Below the pieces are notes generated by a model. That model searched no databases. It saw nothing but the letters and a program-made list of their open reading frames with translations, and was not told where the DNA came from. A stretch of 64,000 bases of DNA, taken from contig CAJNDS010002250.1 of the NCBI GenBank assembly GCA_905221605.1, forward strand, positions 481,690 to 545,689. Reading direction: 5' to 3'. This document shows positions 47,061 through 56,512 of this stretch, in pieces. The position numbers were made by a program, and so were the translations under genes. Position 1 is the first letter of the stretch; each line of letters starts with the position of its first letter. This DNA comes from Symbiodinium natans. Lineage: Eukaryota; Sar; Dinophyceae; Suessiales; Symbiodiniaceae.

Positions 47061-48646
47061 GTAAGAGCTGAAGTCCTTGGGGAAGATGAAGCGGCATTCT
47101 GACTTAGGGGTGGGGCCGCAGCAGCTTCTGCTCGGGCGAGGGATGCTGGTAAGGTCAGGCATTGACGCTTGCTGCGAGGAAGCGTGGCGCGCTACTTGTC
47201 TTGCACATATTGACCAGCACAGGGTGCGAGACATCTTGACCGGTACGGAAGCTGTCACGCTGCAATAAGATGCTTGCCCGTATCGCATGTCCAGAGCCAC
47301 CAGACATGGGACCTTATGCCAAGACGTAGGTGTATTCCATTATATTATATTCTATTATATTCCATTATATTTTCATTATATTCCAATACATTCTGTGATA
47401 TTCTACTATATTCTTGTTGGCCACCTGAGCAGGCACTTGAATTGAGCACCGAACCGAGGATGGGCAATCTGACCTGCGTCGTGATGCGGCTGGGTTGGAC
47501 GGCTTTGCAGCCTCACTGGCTCACTGAGACAGAAAAGCAACTTGTATGCTGTGAAGCGCCATACCCAAATGCCTGTCTACACCGAGTCTGCACGACAAGA
47601 TTGCGAGGCTGATGTCTTTCTGAGGGCAGGATTGAGGAGTCTATGCCACGTGCCGTGCTAGGCTCTCCTCCGACAGCCCGGTGTTGCCATCGCGGCCGCT
47701 GCCCTGGCACCTCTTTCTTGGAGATTGTTTCGACATGTTTTGAATTCCTAACCCGTGCAGAGGTTGCTGTTGTGGTCGCGACCCGGCAGGGGCCCGAATT
47801 CCATGGAAGCGAGACGGCACGACGGAGTGAACATCTGAGTCTGGCATGATGTGGTCTTCTGCGCTCCTGCACTAGACGTATGTAGGGCTTCATTGAGCCT
47901 CCACTCAAAACCATGCTAACTCAACGTGCCAAAACATGGATAAAGCATGGCAAGAACGTGGCGCATCCTCCAGGTGGCTTGACTTCCTGCCGTGCGCTTG
48001 TCGCCTTGCCCGGCCGTTGCTGGATGCCTCGCGCCATCTGCTGGCCCGGGCCTGATGCTGTTGGGGATGAGCTAGCCATAGGCGAGCTCAGCCTTGTCAA
48101 GCAGCATGTGAACAATCTTCGTCTCGGACCTGAGACCAAGCCTGAGCTGTCTGGCAGCTTATGACACGGTGTGTCAACTTCTGATCTCCCAAGGATGTAG
48201 TGCCAACGCCACGGCGGCCTGTGCTGCAACGAGCGATGATGGCGGTGCTTGCGCTTGAGGCGATACCAAGACGCGATGGACCTGTCACAGCATTCCACAG
48301 CTTTTTGTGAGCCTTTGGGAAGCTCCTTTGATGACTGACATGGTCAGAGAGGGTCTTAATGACTACGGGCTAGCCGGCAGACAGCTCACAAGCTACGCAT
48401 CATGATAAGTTTTCACTTTTTCGTTGGTGCACTTGTTTGTCCCAGCTTTCAAAAGATTCTTCAGCACACAATGGCACTCACTTATCTTCATCAACCAGAA
48501 ATTAGGCCAGAGGCCAGGCTGAACGCACCTTGGACGGACTTGTCCACATCAGCTCTCAGCAGCACTCTGCTTCATCCCAGCGTGACCGGCATCAGCAGGT
48601 TGTGTTGCGCGACCTGCGCGGACATTTCAGTTTTTCAGCATGCTCC
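47061..48646. other. No recognised gene; TATTCCATTATAT minisatellite
   Basis: A degenerate TATTCCATTA repeat occupies 47335-47425. Frames of about 60-130 codons on both strands (47513-48300) lack motifs. Confidence 0.45.
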
Positions 48647-48735
48647 GTTGGGATGTTCGCCCCTATACTCACAGTCCTTAATCGGCTTCATAGTCCCCCC
48701 TTTTAGAATCCCTGTTCGTATAAGGGGGAACATGG
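48647..48735. mobile_element. MITE, family A copy 3 (truncated, about 89 bp)
   Basis: The left end GTTGGGATGTTCGCCCCTAT, then ACTCACAGTCC, matches copies 1 and 2. The right end (CTGTTCGTATAAGGGGGAAC, then ATGG) matches the family until the last few bases, which are lost or mutated. The internal region is shorter than in the other copies. Confidence 0.8.
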
Positions 48736-48812
48736 AAAGGCTTGAGAGCGGCAGGAAGGCCCAAGGGCTTTCGGCCCCTCCATGACAAGTAAGGACTCCT
48801 GTTCGGCAGAAC

Positions 48813-48856
48813 TGGGGTTTAGGGTTTAAGGTTTAGGGTTTAGGGTTTAGGGTTTT
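48813..48856 (+). repeat. Interstitial TTTAGGG array
   Basis: Six units with one TTTAAGG variant, shortly after the truncated MITE. Confidence 0.9.
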
Positions 48857-50269
48857 AGCTAGAAGCTCGGGTTTAAGTCGGATTCATTGTAGCACAGCAA
48901 TATATAAATTAGGCGAGTTTCGGCTACTCGTACCAGACATGGGATAAAGAGCAAGGCCAATCCTGAGGTCAGCTACGCCTCTTACTCCCCAGCAAGAAAA
49001 ACCGTTCGACGTTCATCCAATCGGGGAGGCAATGGGCAACCTTAGCCGCTTCGCGCTGCTGCTGCTCCTCTTTGCACCCTGGTGGAATTGGATTCAGAGA
49101 GTAGTCCAGAAGGGCTCACGCACGCAAGTAGAATCAAACATGCATCGGCCGTATACATAGACAGACATCCTTTAGACGGTGCCACTGCAAAGACGGGTCC
49201 TGCCATCACGTTGTGCAGAGACGTGCTTTGCTCAGGTGACACTCAGCACCGTGGTGCTGCATCGGCCTCGGAGCTTCTTTGGGGTCTCAGCGTCAAAAAA
49301 CGGATGCCAGTCGAGTGATATTAGCGGCTCAGGCGGTGCCTCAGATCCCGATCTTCGGAGTTTGTTGAGCTGGGGCTGCTCCTCTCTGACAAGATCGACT
49401 TGGTTTGGGTGCGCCCTGCCTGTCGTGCTCGCGGCAGGATGTAGAACCTGTATAAGGTGAACGCTGAACCAGTGCATACTGCTATCGTCATCCTGCCGAG
49501 TATCGGACACAGCACGATTTTCGATGGCATGGAAGGAAGCAATAGGAAGCACCTCCGCAGAATACCCGGCTCTGGGAACAGGAGCGCGTGCAGGGCTTCC
49601 AAGAGTCAAGGCCTCGGAAAGGGCCGTTGATGATCTGCAATACACAAATTTAATGTACTATTATATACTAGTATATATGGTACAATATGCCTCATATTTA
49701 TATATTCATGTATGTATATATATATATGTATATAATGATCTACTATAACATGTATGTATATATGTATGTATGTGTGTTTGTACGTACGTATGTATGTATG
49801 TATTGCCATATACAGTATGTGATCTTTCCATAACATAACCTGTTTTGGTTGATATATCATGTATTCTACATGATAAAATACGCAGATATGCATCTCCCTC
49901 TCTTTATGTATATCTATACATTATGTATGTTACATGCATGTATAATGTTTCGTGCAGGTCTGTGAGGGTGATGAACGATAATCCGGTGCATAATGAGAGC
50001 AAGTCTTGAAACAAGGCGTGTGCGAATAGGAACAGGGCGTGAGATCGAACATAGTTAGACACCTCGAGATCCGCAAGCTTTCAACAGGCGCAGCAAAGTT
50101 TAGTGCCGGGCAAAAAAGGGCAACAGGCAAGTCTTGTCAGCTAAAAGGCTATAGTCCGTTCAAGCTCAAGACTTGTCTTGGATGTCCAAGGTATGTCCGA
50201 GACCTCTCAGCAAACCGAAACGAGGCTCGGAAGGTGAGAGGAGGGATCATTCCTGGCTTGATGACTACG
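48857..50269. other. No recognised gene; AT/GTAT-rich tract
   Basis: (TA)n and (GTAT)n sequence dominates 49650-49945. Frames at 49042-49645 on both strands have no motif. Confidence 0.45.
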
Positions 50270-50405
50270 TGGAGGTTCGTGGTGCTTGTTAACCAATTAT
50301 AACTGTACTTCTCACCCACTTATAAGCCCTTTAAGTGCCCGAATATGGTTATGAGTACAGTTATAAGTACAGTAAAAATTGGTTAATGAGTACCATGAAC
50401 CTCCA
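50270..50405. mobile_element. MITE, family D (136 bp)
   Basis: The left end TGGAGGTTCGTGGTGCTTGT, then TAACCAATTATAACTGTACTT, pairs with the right end (AAGTACAGTAAAAATTGGTT, then AATGAGTACCATGAACCTCCA) as an approximately 40-bp inverted repeat at about 85% identity. A second ACAGTTATAAGTACAG motif lies internally. Only one copy is present in the window and it is non-coding. Confidence 0.85.
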
Positions 50406-50773
50406 AGCAGCAGGTGGGAGTGCCTAGTGAAGCCAGCGCAGAAAAACGTGCCCAGGCGCACCGTCGGGAGGCTTGGCGTCCATCCAACATACCCTGGGCT
50501 CCGTGCTCAGGTGTGGCAAGCATCCTTGGGGTTCATACTTTGCTCCTCCCAACATTATCTGGCCACTGCTTCGGGAAGTCATGGGCGTCAAGGTGCCTGG
50601 ATCCGGCCAGCTGTCGATACTCGGCCAGGAGTTTCAGGCCCTGCCATGAGTCAACCAGGTTGAGCCATTTGTTGAGCCACGTTCAGCCAATTCATAACAA
50701 GAGAGAATAATAGCAAGAATTGGTATGAATTTCTATGAGTATTCTGAATATATATATATATATATATATATAT

Positions 50774-50804
50774 GCTACCCCCCCCCCATGCGCCCACGTT
50801 TTAG
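50774..50804 (+). repeat. Left terminal inverted repeat of the 5.6-kb element
   Basis: GCTA plus ten C, then ATGCGCCCACGTTTT. It lies directly right of an (AT)n run and matches the inverted right end at 56372-56402 apart from two bases of C-run length and about four differences. Confidence 0.8.
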
Positions 50805-51050
50805 CATGATTTCTAGATATAAATCCTACTTTTTAATAATCTTCCTGCTCATTTCTTTGACTGCGAGGGTCACTCACACAGGCTTTGCTTCAAAATTGTC
50901 TCTCAGCAGCAAAACTGGGGACTACTTGATTCGTTACTTAACCTCGAGTATAAGCACAACAAGTAACTAACTACTCCAAGCAAAAACTGGCAGCAGACCC
51001 CAACTACGGAGACGCTTGAGGATGATGGCGAGTGGACGCCGAAAAGAAGC

Positions 51051-52295
51051 TCACGTGTGTGCGAACTTACGCATGTGCTCGGCGCATAGGCTGCCGCAGC
51101 CGACCCAGTGATCTGAATTTTTAAACCAGTACTCGTACTGCGCGGAGCGAAGCTTTGCCCGCAACAGCGCACTGTTAGATCTGGTGTGCTGATTGAGGAT
51201 GAGGCGGTCCTTCAGGAACCTCCAGCATCGATCAATTATCTGCGTGCCCGATTTTGTCTTCAGGTACTTGCCCTTCGTGTTGGGGATCTTGTGCTTCACT
51301 ATGCTGGTGTACTTGGGGGCAAGCCAGATCCACTTGCCGTTCCTTTTGACGCGTTTTTTACAGTGGATGACGCGGTCATGGAGAACGCCAGAGATCTTCG
51401 CCTTGTATGACTTGGCGGAGTCGGTGTGCAAGATCACGTGCCTATCTTGTAGCAACTTCGTCCCAAGAGTGGTCCACTCCGTTTTCCTGATAGCTCCAGG
51501 ACCCGGCGCACGCTTGACTGTCAACTTTGGCGTGAGCTTGTGAAGCACCAGTGTGTCAGGCCGCCCTCTCTGGACTACACCTGCCCACTGTTCCCACATC
51601 ACGGTCTCCCCCTTTTTGACGATCAAGTGTTTGAGGTCGGGTGTCTGCGAGATGTCTCTCTTGTCAAACGTGGCTTCGTCGGCCTCAATGTCTACCCAAC
51701 TCTTGCCGTTGCCGAAGATGATGTCCCGCTCTTTTCTCTCAACGAAATCTCGGCGGAGCTTGCAAATCTTCTTGTCCATGTCCTCAATGGCTTTGTGGTT
51801 TTGGCCAAGCAGCAGATGGATAGTGCTTTGTGGGACTCTGTGCAACTTAAGCAGGAGCATGGCAGCTTGCATCTGCAGACTCTGCTTCTGTGGGCCTTGG
51901 CATTCGGTGAAGAGCGGATGCAGATGGTGTGGGTTGATGCGGGCTCTGCAATTTCGGGCGCTACAGCGATGCTTCAGACCATAGCCCTTGAGGTCGGACA
52001 GCTTTGACAAGGTTCCAGTAGAACATCGTGGGCACTTCTTTCCCGCCCAATTGGGTAGGAGTTTGTCAGCAACCAGCATTTTGATGATTCCCTTCTCATC
52101 CGCTCTGAGTAGTTGTGGAAGTGTTCGCTTCCACTTCATCTGGTCTTTGCGTACACCGCGTGGTCCCACTGATGTTTTTTCACGGGTGTACTTCACTGAC
52201 TTCCACTCCTGGCTTTTCTTGCAGGCAGGTCGCTTCTGCACATACCGACGCAACTTACCCTTCTTGGCGATGACATTCTGGTTGGGCTTGCCCAT
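51051..52295 (-). CDS. ISXO2-like (IS1595/Merlin superfamily) DDE transposase
   Basis: A 414-residue intact frame; an in-frame TAA lies two codons before the ATG. Residues 1-60 are very basic. A zinc ribbon follows (C88-x2-C91, then C111-x4-C116, in KCPRCSTGTL and HRCSARNCRARIN), as in IS1595-family enzymes. The DDE/RNase H core shows D206 in VDIEADEATFDKR, D292 in VILHTDSAKSY, and the third position in TQIIDRCWRFLKDRL, where D355 stands where relatives usually have Glu, His or Asn. The tail LRSAQYEYWFKNSDHW corresponds to the family's C-terminal helix. It would cut and join the ends of the surrounding element in the nucleus. It is the left-most gene, transcribed toward the left terminal repeat. 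The frame has no internal stop, and family assignment is firm at superfamily level. Confidence 0.88.
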   Translation of the reverse strand: MGKPNQNVIAKKGKLRRYVQKRPACKKSQEWKSVKYTREKTSVGPRGVRKDQMKWKRTLPQLLRADEKGIIKMLVADKLLPNWAGKKCPRCSTGTLSKLSDLKGYGLKHRCSARNCRARINPHHLHPLFTECQGPQKQSLQMQAAMLLLKLHRVPQSTIHLLLGQNHKAIEDMDKKICKLRRDFVERKERDIIFGNGKSWVDIEADEATFDKRDISQTPDLKHLIVKKGETVMWEQWAGVVQRGRPDTLVLHKLTPKLTVKRAPGPGAIRKTEWTTLGTKLLQDRHVILHTDSAKSYKAKISGVLHDRVIHCKKRVKRNGKWIWLAPKYTSIVKHKIPNTKGKYLKTKSGTQIIDRCWRFLKDRLILNQHTRSNSALLRAKLRSAQYEYWFKNSDHWVGCGSLCAEHMRKFAHT

Positions 52296-52604
52296 GGCTT
52301 ACAAGGCTCCCACGACAACTACGACTACGACAGACGCCTACTTGAAAAACAAACTGCAGAGCTCATGGATTGCAGAGGATCACGACGCTAAACGATAGGC
52401 ACAGTGGCGTGGCGGACTCTTTGTGCAGTCTCGCAGAGACGGAGCTGATGCTCCAAAGGCTGCTGCTCGCCAGAGATCGCGATTGGCAAAAGCTAGAGGC
52501 TTATCAATGGCCTGGTGTGCTATGAAGGAGTTAAGATTTCATCCTGTACCACATGCTACAAAACGTGGACAGGAGGTGCTCAAGGCACGACGAAGTAGTC
52601 ATGC

Positions 52605-53063
52605 TCACTCGGCATCATCCATGAAACCGGCAAGCTCCTGGGACAAGTCATCCATGGGATCCGGGATGTCTGAAGCCACATCCATAGCGTCACCAGACTC
52701 TGCCCTTGGCGAGTTTGCCTTTGGAGATGAGCACGACGATGGCATCTTGGGCGAAGGGATCGCAGATGTTGATTTGGGCCTTGGCGAGTTGGCAGATGCT
52801 GCGAGAGAAGGCGCCTTTGGAGATGGAGGCGGTGTCTTCTTGTGAGAAGGGGATAATTTCGCGGATCTTGGCACTGACGAGTTTGCAGATGATCCAACAG
52901 ACGATGCCTTTGCAGCTGTTGGAGATGGCGGCGGGGTAGGGTCGGAGATGTCGATGCGGAGAACGCGTTTGCCGAGCGCTTGTTTGAAACTCTTGAACTT
53001 TGCTTCGACATCGACACACTCCTTCTTGACCGCAACCTTATGAAAAACGTGTATGTGTTCGAC
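52605..53063 (-). CDS. Ser/Pro-rich protein with acidic tail, start not found
   Basis: An open frame of about 152 codons runs from just after an in-frame stop (53064-53066) to TGA at 52605. It has no ATG before residue ~130. The N-terminal part (VEAKFKSFKQALGKRVLRID) looks folded. The middle is a low-complexity Ser/Pro/Lys repeat (TPPPSP, SANSPRPKS, PKANSPRAESGD), and the tail is acidic (MDVASDIPDPMDDLSQELAG then FMDDAE). A second minus frame over the same bases (53035-52580) does begin with usable starts but is compositionally odd (Arg/Gln/His-rich), as expected of a shifted frame. The minus strand just before the open region reads CCCTAAGCCCTAAACC, then ATAAGTAG at the frame start, which looks like a 3' splice site. 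The protein may therefore be completed by an upstream exon or by spliced-leader addition. Function unknown; it may be an accessory factor of the transposon. Confidence 0.5.
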   Translation of the reverse strand, partial: VEHIHVFHKVAVKKECVDVEAKFKSFKQALGKRVLRIDISDPTPPPSPTAAKASSVGSSANSSVPRSAKLSPSHKKTPPPSPKAPSLAASANSPRPKSTSAIPSPKMPSSCSSPKANSPRAESGDAMDVASDIPDPMDDLSQELAGFMDDAE

Positions 53064-53140
53064 CTACTTATAGCTCTATCAATATAACATATGGTTTAGG
53101 GCTTAGGGCTCAGATAGATATACACAAAAACCAAAATATC

Positions 53141-55027
53141 TTATAAAGAGAAAGCAACTGGGGTGGGTGGAACTGCAGCCTCCTCCTTCGTACCTTCCGT
53201 CTCGGTGTTCTCTTTTAATTCTTCACGTGTCGCAGCCGCATTCTGTAGGAGAGCACTTGAAGACTTGACAGACCTGAAACGCTTGGTTGGCGGCTCTGCC
53301 TGGACTTGCTCATTCTCTTGCTCAGGGAAATAGGTTGTGGAGGCGGAGATGCCTGCGAGTGTTGGGCGCACCTCCTCGACATACTTCGCTCCATTTAGTT
53401 TTCGACCCAAGACAGTGCAGCAGCGAGGAACGTCCTCACCGTCAAGTGCTGCCTGTAGGAGATTCAGGGACCACTGCAAGTTCTCCTGATGAGTAGGTCT
53501 GGGTGGAAGAGCAAAGCCGCGTTTGTAGGCTGTAAATGTGGACCGGGAGCATGGAGAGACTAGGCCGAAGTCTTCGCTAGGCCAAGCTGTTCGTGGGATG
53601 GCGTCTCGGGTTGTCCCTGGTGTACGGACATATATGCCCACGTCAGTGAAGACGACAACGCATGATCTCTTCAAGACGGCGAGTAAGTCTTCCTCGTCAA
53701 ACTCACGGTGAAAGGACGGACGGATGAGTTTGTAGAAGTTTTCGAACGTCACTGAGTCGGATTCTCGTCCAGGGGACATGGGTTTCTCAACTGTCCTGTC
53801 ATAGGGGTTTGAGCACAGTTGGCAAAGCTGACCTTTTTCATACGACGATGCATTCCATCGGGCCATGGTCTTTCTGTCCAGGCCTGACACTTCCGTGACA
53901 GCCTTCACAGATGCGGCTTGTTCACGATAAAGGTTGCCGTCATCGTAAACACGGGGTTTGGTGCGACGACCGCGTTCCTTCCGAAAGTAGTCGAGGTGAC
54001 TGGCTGTCTGGAAGCCTGGAACTTCTTGTGTACGATCTTCCTGAAGAAGCCAGAATGCAGACATGAGGTGCGACAGAGTGTAAGACGCCGGACTTTTCCC
54101 AACTTCAGACTTGCCGATCCAGATCACCGAATGGCCCGTGAGATAGGGCAAGATGGGGGCAAACACGGTGTTGATTGCCCAAGGTGTGAAGTCGACGAGT
54201 GTGAGTGGCCAGTCCCTGATGGTCCCAGCCTGTGCCCCTTTGTCCGCCTGACACCTCAAGAATTCCTTGATGACTCCTCTGTCCCACTTGTGCAAGGGGC
54301 TGTTTGGATCGTTCACTTGCTCCTCCGTCCAGGAAGTGAACTGGCCGTCGTCGTTCTCTGTGGGGCCGTTGGCCTTGATGAATTGAAAGCCTGCTCTGAT
54401 GTCATCTGTTTCCCTTGATGGCTTGTTGCTTGCATTCATGGGAACCAGCTTGCAATAGCGAACTTGGAATCCGCCCAGACCCTCCAGCATGTACTGAAGA
54501 GCTCGGCTACCCTCACGAAAGTTTTTTTGGTAGTCAATTTCCAGAGGTCTTCCCGTGCACATGGACATGATAGCAGACGATATGACCTTGGTGCCTTCGG
54601 CAAACCGCACATGCTTGACGATGTTCCACTTCCTGTCGCCGGTCTTCAGGATAAACAGTTGCATGCTGTACGGCAAGACGTTGTTTCCCTTCATTTTGAT
54701 AGGAGCTGGGAGGTCCTGGTACCTTTGCTGAAGAAACATGGTTTCAATTTCCTTGAGATCGAGGTCCCCTTCGTAGTCAAGTACGACATCCAAGAACTGC
54801 ACCCGCTTCTTCACTGAATCTTGAATTTCGTCTTTTGCAGGTAAATCCCCAATTTGAACAGAACCCACAGGCTTGTGAACAACCATGGCCCTGTCGAGAA
54901 AGATTACCTTCATGCCCTCCGTGTTTGCGATTGCCTCTTCGAACGTGAGGGGGCCATCGAGGATATCGTGGTCCTCATGGAGAGACTGCGCGAGAGAGAT
55001 GGGCCTCTGCGGAGGGACGGAAGCCAT
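53141..55027 (-). CDS. P-loop ATPase of the transposon, SF3-helicase/AAA+-like
   Basis: A 628-residue frame from the ATG at 55027. The frame extends 68 codons further upstream, but that part is Cys/Phe-rich and unlike the rest, so MASVPPQRPISLAQSL is taken as the start. Numbered from that Met, an N-terminal region of about 290 residues precedes a Walker A motif GKSEVGKS (about 306-312) in GHSVIWIGKSEVGKSPASY, a candidate Walker B with paired acidic residues in RVYDDGNLY (about 362), and a hydrophobic strand with polar end CVVVFTDVGIYVR (about 456-468) that could be sensor 1. Spacing and the DD pair recall superfamily 3 replication helicases. A CxxC (QLCQLCSNPYD) lies between. The C-terminus is low-complexity with a basic patch (PPTKRFRSVKSS). 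It may unwind or remodel the element's ends or the adjacent palindromic array. Family assignment beyond P-loop NTPase is inference. Confidence 0.65.
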   Translation of the reverse strand: MASVPPQRPISLAQSLHEDHDILDGPLTFEEAIANTEGMKVIFLDRAMVVHKPVGSVQIGDLPAKDEIQDSVKKRVQFLDVVLDYEGDLDLKEIETMFLQQRYQDLPAPIKMKGNNVLPYSMQLFILKTGDRKWNIVKHVRFAEGTKVISSAIMSMCTGRPLEIDYQKNFREGSRALQYMLEGLGGFQVRYCKLVPMNASNKPSRETDDIRAGFQFIKANGPTENDDGQFTSWTEEQVNDPNSPLHKWDRGVIKEFLRCQADKGAQAGTIRDWPLTLVDFTPWAINTVFAPILPYLTGHSVIWIGKSEVGKSPASYTLSHLMSAFWLLQEDRTQEVPGFQTASHLDYFRKERGRRTKPRVYDDGNLYREQAASVKAVTEVSGLDRKTMARWNASSYEKGQLCQLCSNPYDRTVEKPMSPGRESDSVTFENFYKLIRPSFHREFDEEDLLAVLKRSCVVVFTDVGIYVRTPGTTRDAIPRTAWPSEDFGLVSPCSRSTFTAYKRGFALPPRPTHQENLQWSLNLLQAALDGEDVPRCCTVLGRKLNGAKYVEEVRPTLAGISASTTYFPEQENEQVQAEPPTKRFRSVKSSSALLQNAAATREELKENTETEGTKEEAAVPPTPVAFSL

Positions 55028-55246
55028 CGATGTGGTTCGCAGGATAACGATGCGAACGCGGTATGTTTTCAGGAACAAACTCGGCTTGATGAGGAAAGGA
55101 CGCGCGCAATAGAATATAATCGTTTTGTTCTGGATTAAACACTCTTCATGCAAGTGCAATGAAACAAGTGCAATGAAACAAGAGCATGTGCACATGATGC
55201 TCGTCGTAGCATCAGGCATGCCATGAAACATTAGAGCTTAGTTGCG

Positions 55247-56293
55247 AAAACGCTGTACTGTCCCAAAAAAAGCAAGCTTTTTAAGCCAAAAAATGCAAAA
55301 AATGCTGTACTGTCCCAAAAAAACCAATCTTTTTAAGGCAAAAAGTGCAAAAATGCTGTACTGTCCCAAAAAAACCAAAAAAACCAAAGTTTGGAGACCT
55401 CCAGGCCCTGGAGGAGCCCCAGGTCTCCAAACTTTGGTTTTTTTGGTTTTTTTGGGACAGTACAGCATTTTTGCTTGTTTTGGCCTAAAAATATTGGTTT
55501 TTTTGGGACAGTACAGCATTTTTGCAGTCCCAGGCCTCGAAAGTGCTGTACTGTCCCAAAAAAACCAATCTTTTCAAGGCAAAAAGTGCAAAAATGCTGT
55601 ACTGTCCCAAAAAAACCAAAAAAACCAAAGTTTGGAGACCTCCAGGCCCTGGAGGAGCCCCAGGTCTCCAAACTTTGGTTTTTTTGGTTTTTTTGGGACA
55701 GTACAGCATTTTTGCTTGTTTTGGCCTAAAAATATTGGTTTTTTTGGGACAGTACAGCATTTTTGCAGTCCCAGGCCTCGAAAGTGCTGTACTGTCCCAA
55801 AAAAACCAATCTTTTCAAGGCAAAAAGTGCAAAAATGCTGTACTGTCCCAAAAAAACCAAAAAAACCAAAGTTTGGAGACCTCCAGGCCCTGGAGGAGCC
55901 CCAGGTCTCCAAACTTTGGTTTTTTTGGTTTTTTTGGGACAGTACAGCATTTTTGCTTGTTTTGGCCTAAAAACATTGGTTTTTTTGGGACAGTACAGCA
56001 TTTTTGCAGTCCCAGGCCTCGAAAGTGCTGTACTGTCCCAAAAAAACCAATCTTTTCAAGGCAAAAAGTGCAAAAATGCTGTACTGTCCCAAAAAAACCA
56101 AAAAAACCAAAGTTTGGAGACCTTGGGCTCCTCCAGACCCTGGAGGTCTCCAAACTTTGGTTTTTTTGGTTTTTTTGGGACCGTACAGCATTTTTGCTTG
56201 TTTTGGCCTAAAAACATTGGTTTTTTTGGGACAGTACAGCATTTTTGCTCATTCTGGCTGATAAACATTGTTTTGTTTTGGGACAGTACAGAG
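55247..56293. repeat. Array of four 241-bp palindromic units (iteron-like)
   Basis: The phrase TTTGGAGACC recurs at 55390, 55631, 55872 and 56113, exactly 241 bp apart. Each unit is a palindrome with arms of about 50 bp (TGCTGTACTGTCCCAAAAAA, then ACCAAAAAAACCAAAG) around a 36-bp GC-rich loop. I count about nine CTGTACTGTCCC motifs in each orientation, one with a substitution. In the fourth unit the loop is inverted relative to the other three. Long open frames across the array on both strands are repeat artefacts. Position between the ATPase start and the right terminal repeat suggests a binding or replication site. Confidence 0.95.
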
Positions 56294-56371
56294 TTTTTCC
56301 TAAACCTCTAAACCCTGAACCCTGAGTGCCGCCGGATGCGACAAGTGCAGCCACGGTACCTGAGGCAGGAA

Positions 56372-56402
56372 AAAGTGTGGGCATATGGGGGGGGGGGGTA
56401 CC
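56372..56402 (-). repeat. Right terminal inverted repeat of the 5.6-kb element
   Basis: AAAAGTGTGGGCATAT then twelve G and TACC, followed immediately by (AT)n. About 70 bp inside it lies a short telomere-like remnant (CTAAACCCTGAACCC) at 56306-56321. Confidence 0.8.
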
Positions 56403-56512
56403 ATATATATATATATCTATACATATATGTATACATACATGTTAGTACTTATATATATATATATATATACACATACATATACATACATATATATATATAT
56501 AGATGTACGTAC
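56403..56512. repeat. (AT)n microsatellite right of the transposon
   Basis: AT and ATAC/ACAT repeats. The left flank of the element (50748-50773) is also (AT)n, so the insertion site was probably an AT microsatellite. Confidence 0.9.

Larger units (their letters stand above)
50774..56402 (-). mobile_element. 5.6-kb composite DNA transposon with ISXO2/Merlin-like transposase and P-loop ATPase
   Basis: Both ends carry imperfect terminal inverted repeats: left GCTA, ten C, then ATGCGCCCACGTTTT; right (minus strand) GGTA, twelve C, then ATATGCCCACACTTTT. Both abut (AT)n, so a target duplication cannot be read. All genes are on the minus strand. From the right end the order is palindromic array (56293-55247), ATPase (55027-53141), Ser/Pro-rich acidic protein (53063-52605), transposase (52295-51051), left end. 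The gap 52296-52604 shows no gene and may hold the transposase promoter or leader. The intact reading frames suggest recent or current activity. Merlin elements normally encode only a transposase, so an added ATPase and iteron-like array would be a new architecture. Chance bracketing by two unrelated poly-C tracts is the main alternative, but the similarity continues beyond the C run. Confidence 0.75.

Noticed and set aside
55028-55231. Upstream extension of the ATPase frame to an earlier ATG
   Set aside because: The 68 extra residues are Cys/Phe-rich with no resemblance to the rest of the protein; the Met at 55027 is followed by normal coding composition.
55242-56311. Several 90-240-codon frames on both strands
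   Set aside because: They lie wholly inside the 241-bp palindromic units and mirror each other on the two strands.
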